Source of the DNA: Niabella drilacis
GTDB lineage: Bacteria; Bacteroidota; Bacteroidia; Chitinophagales; Chitinophagaceae
Assembly (NCBI RefSeq): GCF_900101395.1
Contig: NZ_FMZO01000015.1
Coordinates: forward strand, 1-64,000
Reading direction: 5' to 3'
DNA: 64,000 nt
How positions within the stretch are numbered: the first letter of the stretch is position 1; each line of letters opens with the position of its first letter. The position numbers and the translations under genes were made by a program. The notes beneath the pieces were generated by a model, which had not been told where the DNA came from, searched no databases, and saw only the letters and a list, made by a program, of their open reading frames with translations. Below, in pieces: positions 62,812 to 64,000 of this stretch.

Positions 62812-64000
62812 TTAGTATTGCTGTGCCGCAATCATGTTCCGGAACAGCTCAGATTCCCGGCTCAGGGTATCAAAGGTTCCCCTGGCCTGGATCGTTTTGT
62901 TTTTGATGACGTAAATTATATCGGCTTTTTTTATAGTGGCCAGGCGATGCGCAATGATGATCACCGTCCGGTTGCCATGGAGCAGGTCAAGATTTTGCTG
63001 AATGCTGTTTTCAGTAGCGGAGTCCAGCGCTGAAGTGGCTTCATCCAGAACAAAAAGGGAACAGTTCTTATAGAGCTCACGGGCAATAGACAGCCGCTGT
63101 TTCTGCCCGCCCGATATATAGATACCATTGTCGCCAACATGGGTCTGCTCCCTGTTGGGCAGAGATGCTATAAATGTTTCAAGAGATGCATCCCGTACCG
63201 CATTCCGGAAACGGGCATTGTTTTCCGGTGAAGGAGGCGCAAAGAACGTGACATTGTTAAAAATGGTATCATTGAATACAACGGGGTCCTGCGCAATATA
63301 ACCGATCTTATCCCGGTATGAAGGCAGGTTCATGGTTTCAATGGACCTGTTGCCTATAAGAACGGATCCGGACGTAGGAGGGATCAGGCCGATAATAACA
63401 TGGGCCAGTGTGGTTTTCCCGGAGCCGCTTTCACCAACAAATGCAACGGTTTGGTTGAGCGGGATCGAAAGAGATACGTTTTCCAGTATGGTCATTGTAT
63501 CGTACTGAACAGCCACATCGGTCAGTTCAATAGATCCAATATCAGCAGGTTCTTCCTGTAGCGTTCCGGGGGGCTCCCTAAGCTGGTTCATCTGTTTGAT
63601 CATGCGCGTTACGGAACGGACGCTCCCGGTATTTTGTATAAAATGCTGCCAGCTTGTTTGCAACAGGCTTAGTTGCGAAAGGGAGCGGTAAAACAATAAC
63701 AGGCTCACCAGGATGGTGCTTTTGTTGCTCCCGGGGAAAAACCGGAACTGTATATAAATGACCGTGCCAATAACGATGATGGCAACAGGCTCCTTCATTC
63801 CTTCAGACAGGGCCTGGAGCCTGCCCATTTTGAGGTTCAGCTGCTCCGTTTCGTCAACCACAGTTCTCAGCTTTTTCAGGTAGCGCTTAAAGTAATTGGT
63901 TGCTTTAAGATACCGGAAATGAGTGACCGCCTGGATCAGGAAACTGCTGAAGAAATTCCCTTTTTGAGAAACGTCGCCGGAGAGTTTTTGAGTCTTTGAA
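62812..64000 (-). CDS. ABC exporter, permease-ATPase half transporter (5' end off window)
   Basis: The frame is open to the end of the window, so only the C-terminal ~396 residues are present. The last membrane helices come first (VAIIVIGTVIYIQFRF, SLLLFYRSL), then the nucleotide-binding domain with Walker A GESGSGKTT, signature ISGGQKQRLSIAREL and Walker B LFVLDEATSALD. This is the layout of homodimeric exporters such as MsbA, which move lipids or peptides. It is cotranscribed with the methyltransferase and lies near a glycosyltransferase, suggesting lipid-linked glycan export. Confidence 0.85.
   Translation of the reverse strand, partial: SKTQKLSGDVSQKGNFFSSFLIQAVTHFRYLKATNYFKRYLKKLRTVVDETEQLNLKMGRLQALSEGMKEPVAIIVIGTVIYIQFRFFPGSNKSTILVSLLLFYRSLSQLSLLQTSWQHFIQNTGSVRSVTRMIKQMNQLREPPGTLQEEPADIGSIELTDVAVQYDTMTILENVSLSIPLNQTVAFVGESGSGKTTLAHVIIGLIPPTSGSVLIGNRSIETMNLPSYRDKIGYIAQDPVVFNDTIFNNVTFFAPPSPENNARFRNAVRDASLETFIASLPNREQTHVGDNGIYISGGQKQRLSIARELYKNCSLFVLDEATSALDSATENSIQQNLDLLHGNRTVIIIAHRLATIKKADIIYVIKNKTIQARGTFDTLSRESELFRNMIAAQQY

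Overview
The window looks like chromosome from a member of the Bacteroidota, most likely the family Chitinophagaceae; the genus cannot be told from the sequence. The pointers are: TAnnTTTG -7 promoter boxes placed a few bases before start codons, almost no Shine-Dalgarno sequences, futalosine-pathway menaquinone synthesis (mqnA), a C-terminal RHS remnant, many short lipoproteins, a type B L31 protein, and conserved Bacteroidota small proteins. No rRNA, tRNA, CRISPR array, phage or complete insertion sequence was seen.

Layout. 1-447: the 3' end of an RHS/YD-repeat gene whose usual core breaks off into a two-helix membrane tail. 415-13907: housekeeping genes (mqnA, purB, prfC, serA, pyk, a PPi-type phosphofructokinase), two tandem cysteine-motif membrane proteins of unknown role, an M28 peptidase and a beta-lactamase-fold lipoprotein. 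14561-24916: the most remarkable part, a seven-gene cluster on the + strand: Ser/Thr kinase, FhaA-like protein, 22-residue membrane peptide, PP2C phosphatase with one membrane helix, a giant protein joining a SEDS (RodA/FtsW) glycosyltransferase to a class B PBP transpeptidase, an FHA protein, and a second kinase carrying its own FHA domain. This parallels the actinobacterial fhaA-fhaB-pstP-rodA-pbpA-pknA-pknB locus and suggests phosphorylation-controlled peptidoglycan synthesis. A LysM/SH3/RlpA-like wall protein follows shortly after.

25265-36430: panD, fmt, FKBP isomerase, pepT, a band-7 protein, divergent prmC and ribD, YigZ, a rhodanese-thioredoxin fusion and a lactonase. 36595-49725: accessory lipoproteins, a 167-bp foldback element, a lipoprotein form of ecotin, tex, trxB, folB, cdd, paired hairpins, an M1 aminopeptidase and a Tat-exported flavoprotein. 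49887-60881: rimO, small conserved proteins, dodecin, panB, the ppk-ppx pair, a SpoU methyltransferase, yajQ, rpmE2, a GlmU-like protein and tpiA. 60891-64000: a glycosyltransferase, a methyltransferase and a truncated ABC exporter, possibly the edge of a surface-glycan locus.

Several starts are placed downstream of the longest open frame because the upstream TTG or GTG lies inside or before a TAnnTTTG promoter box.
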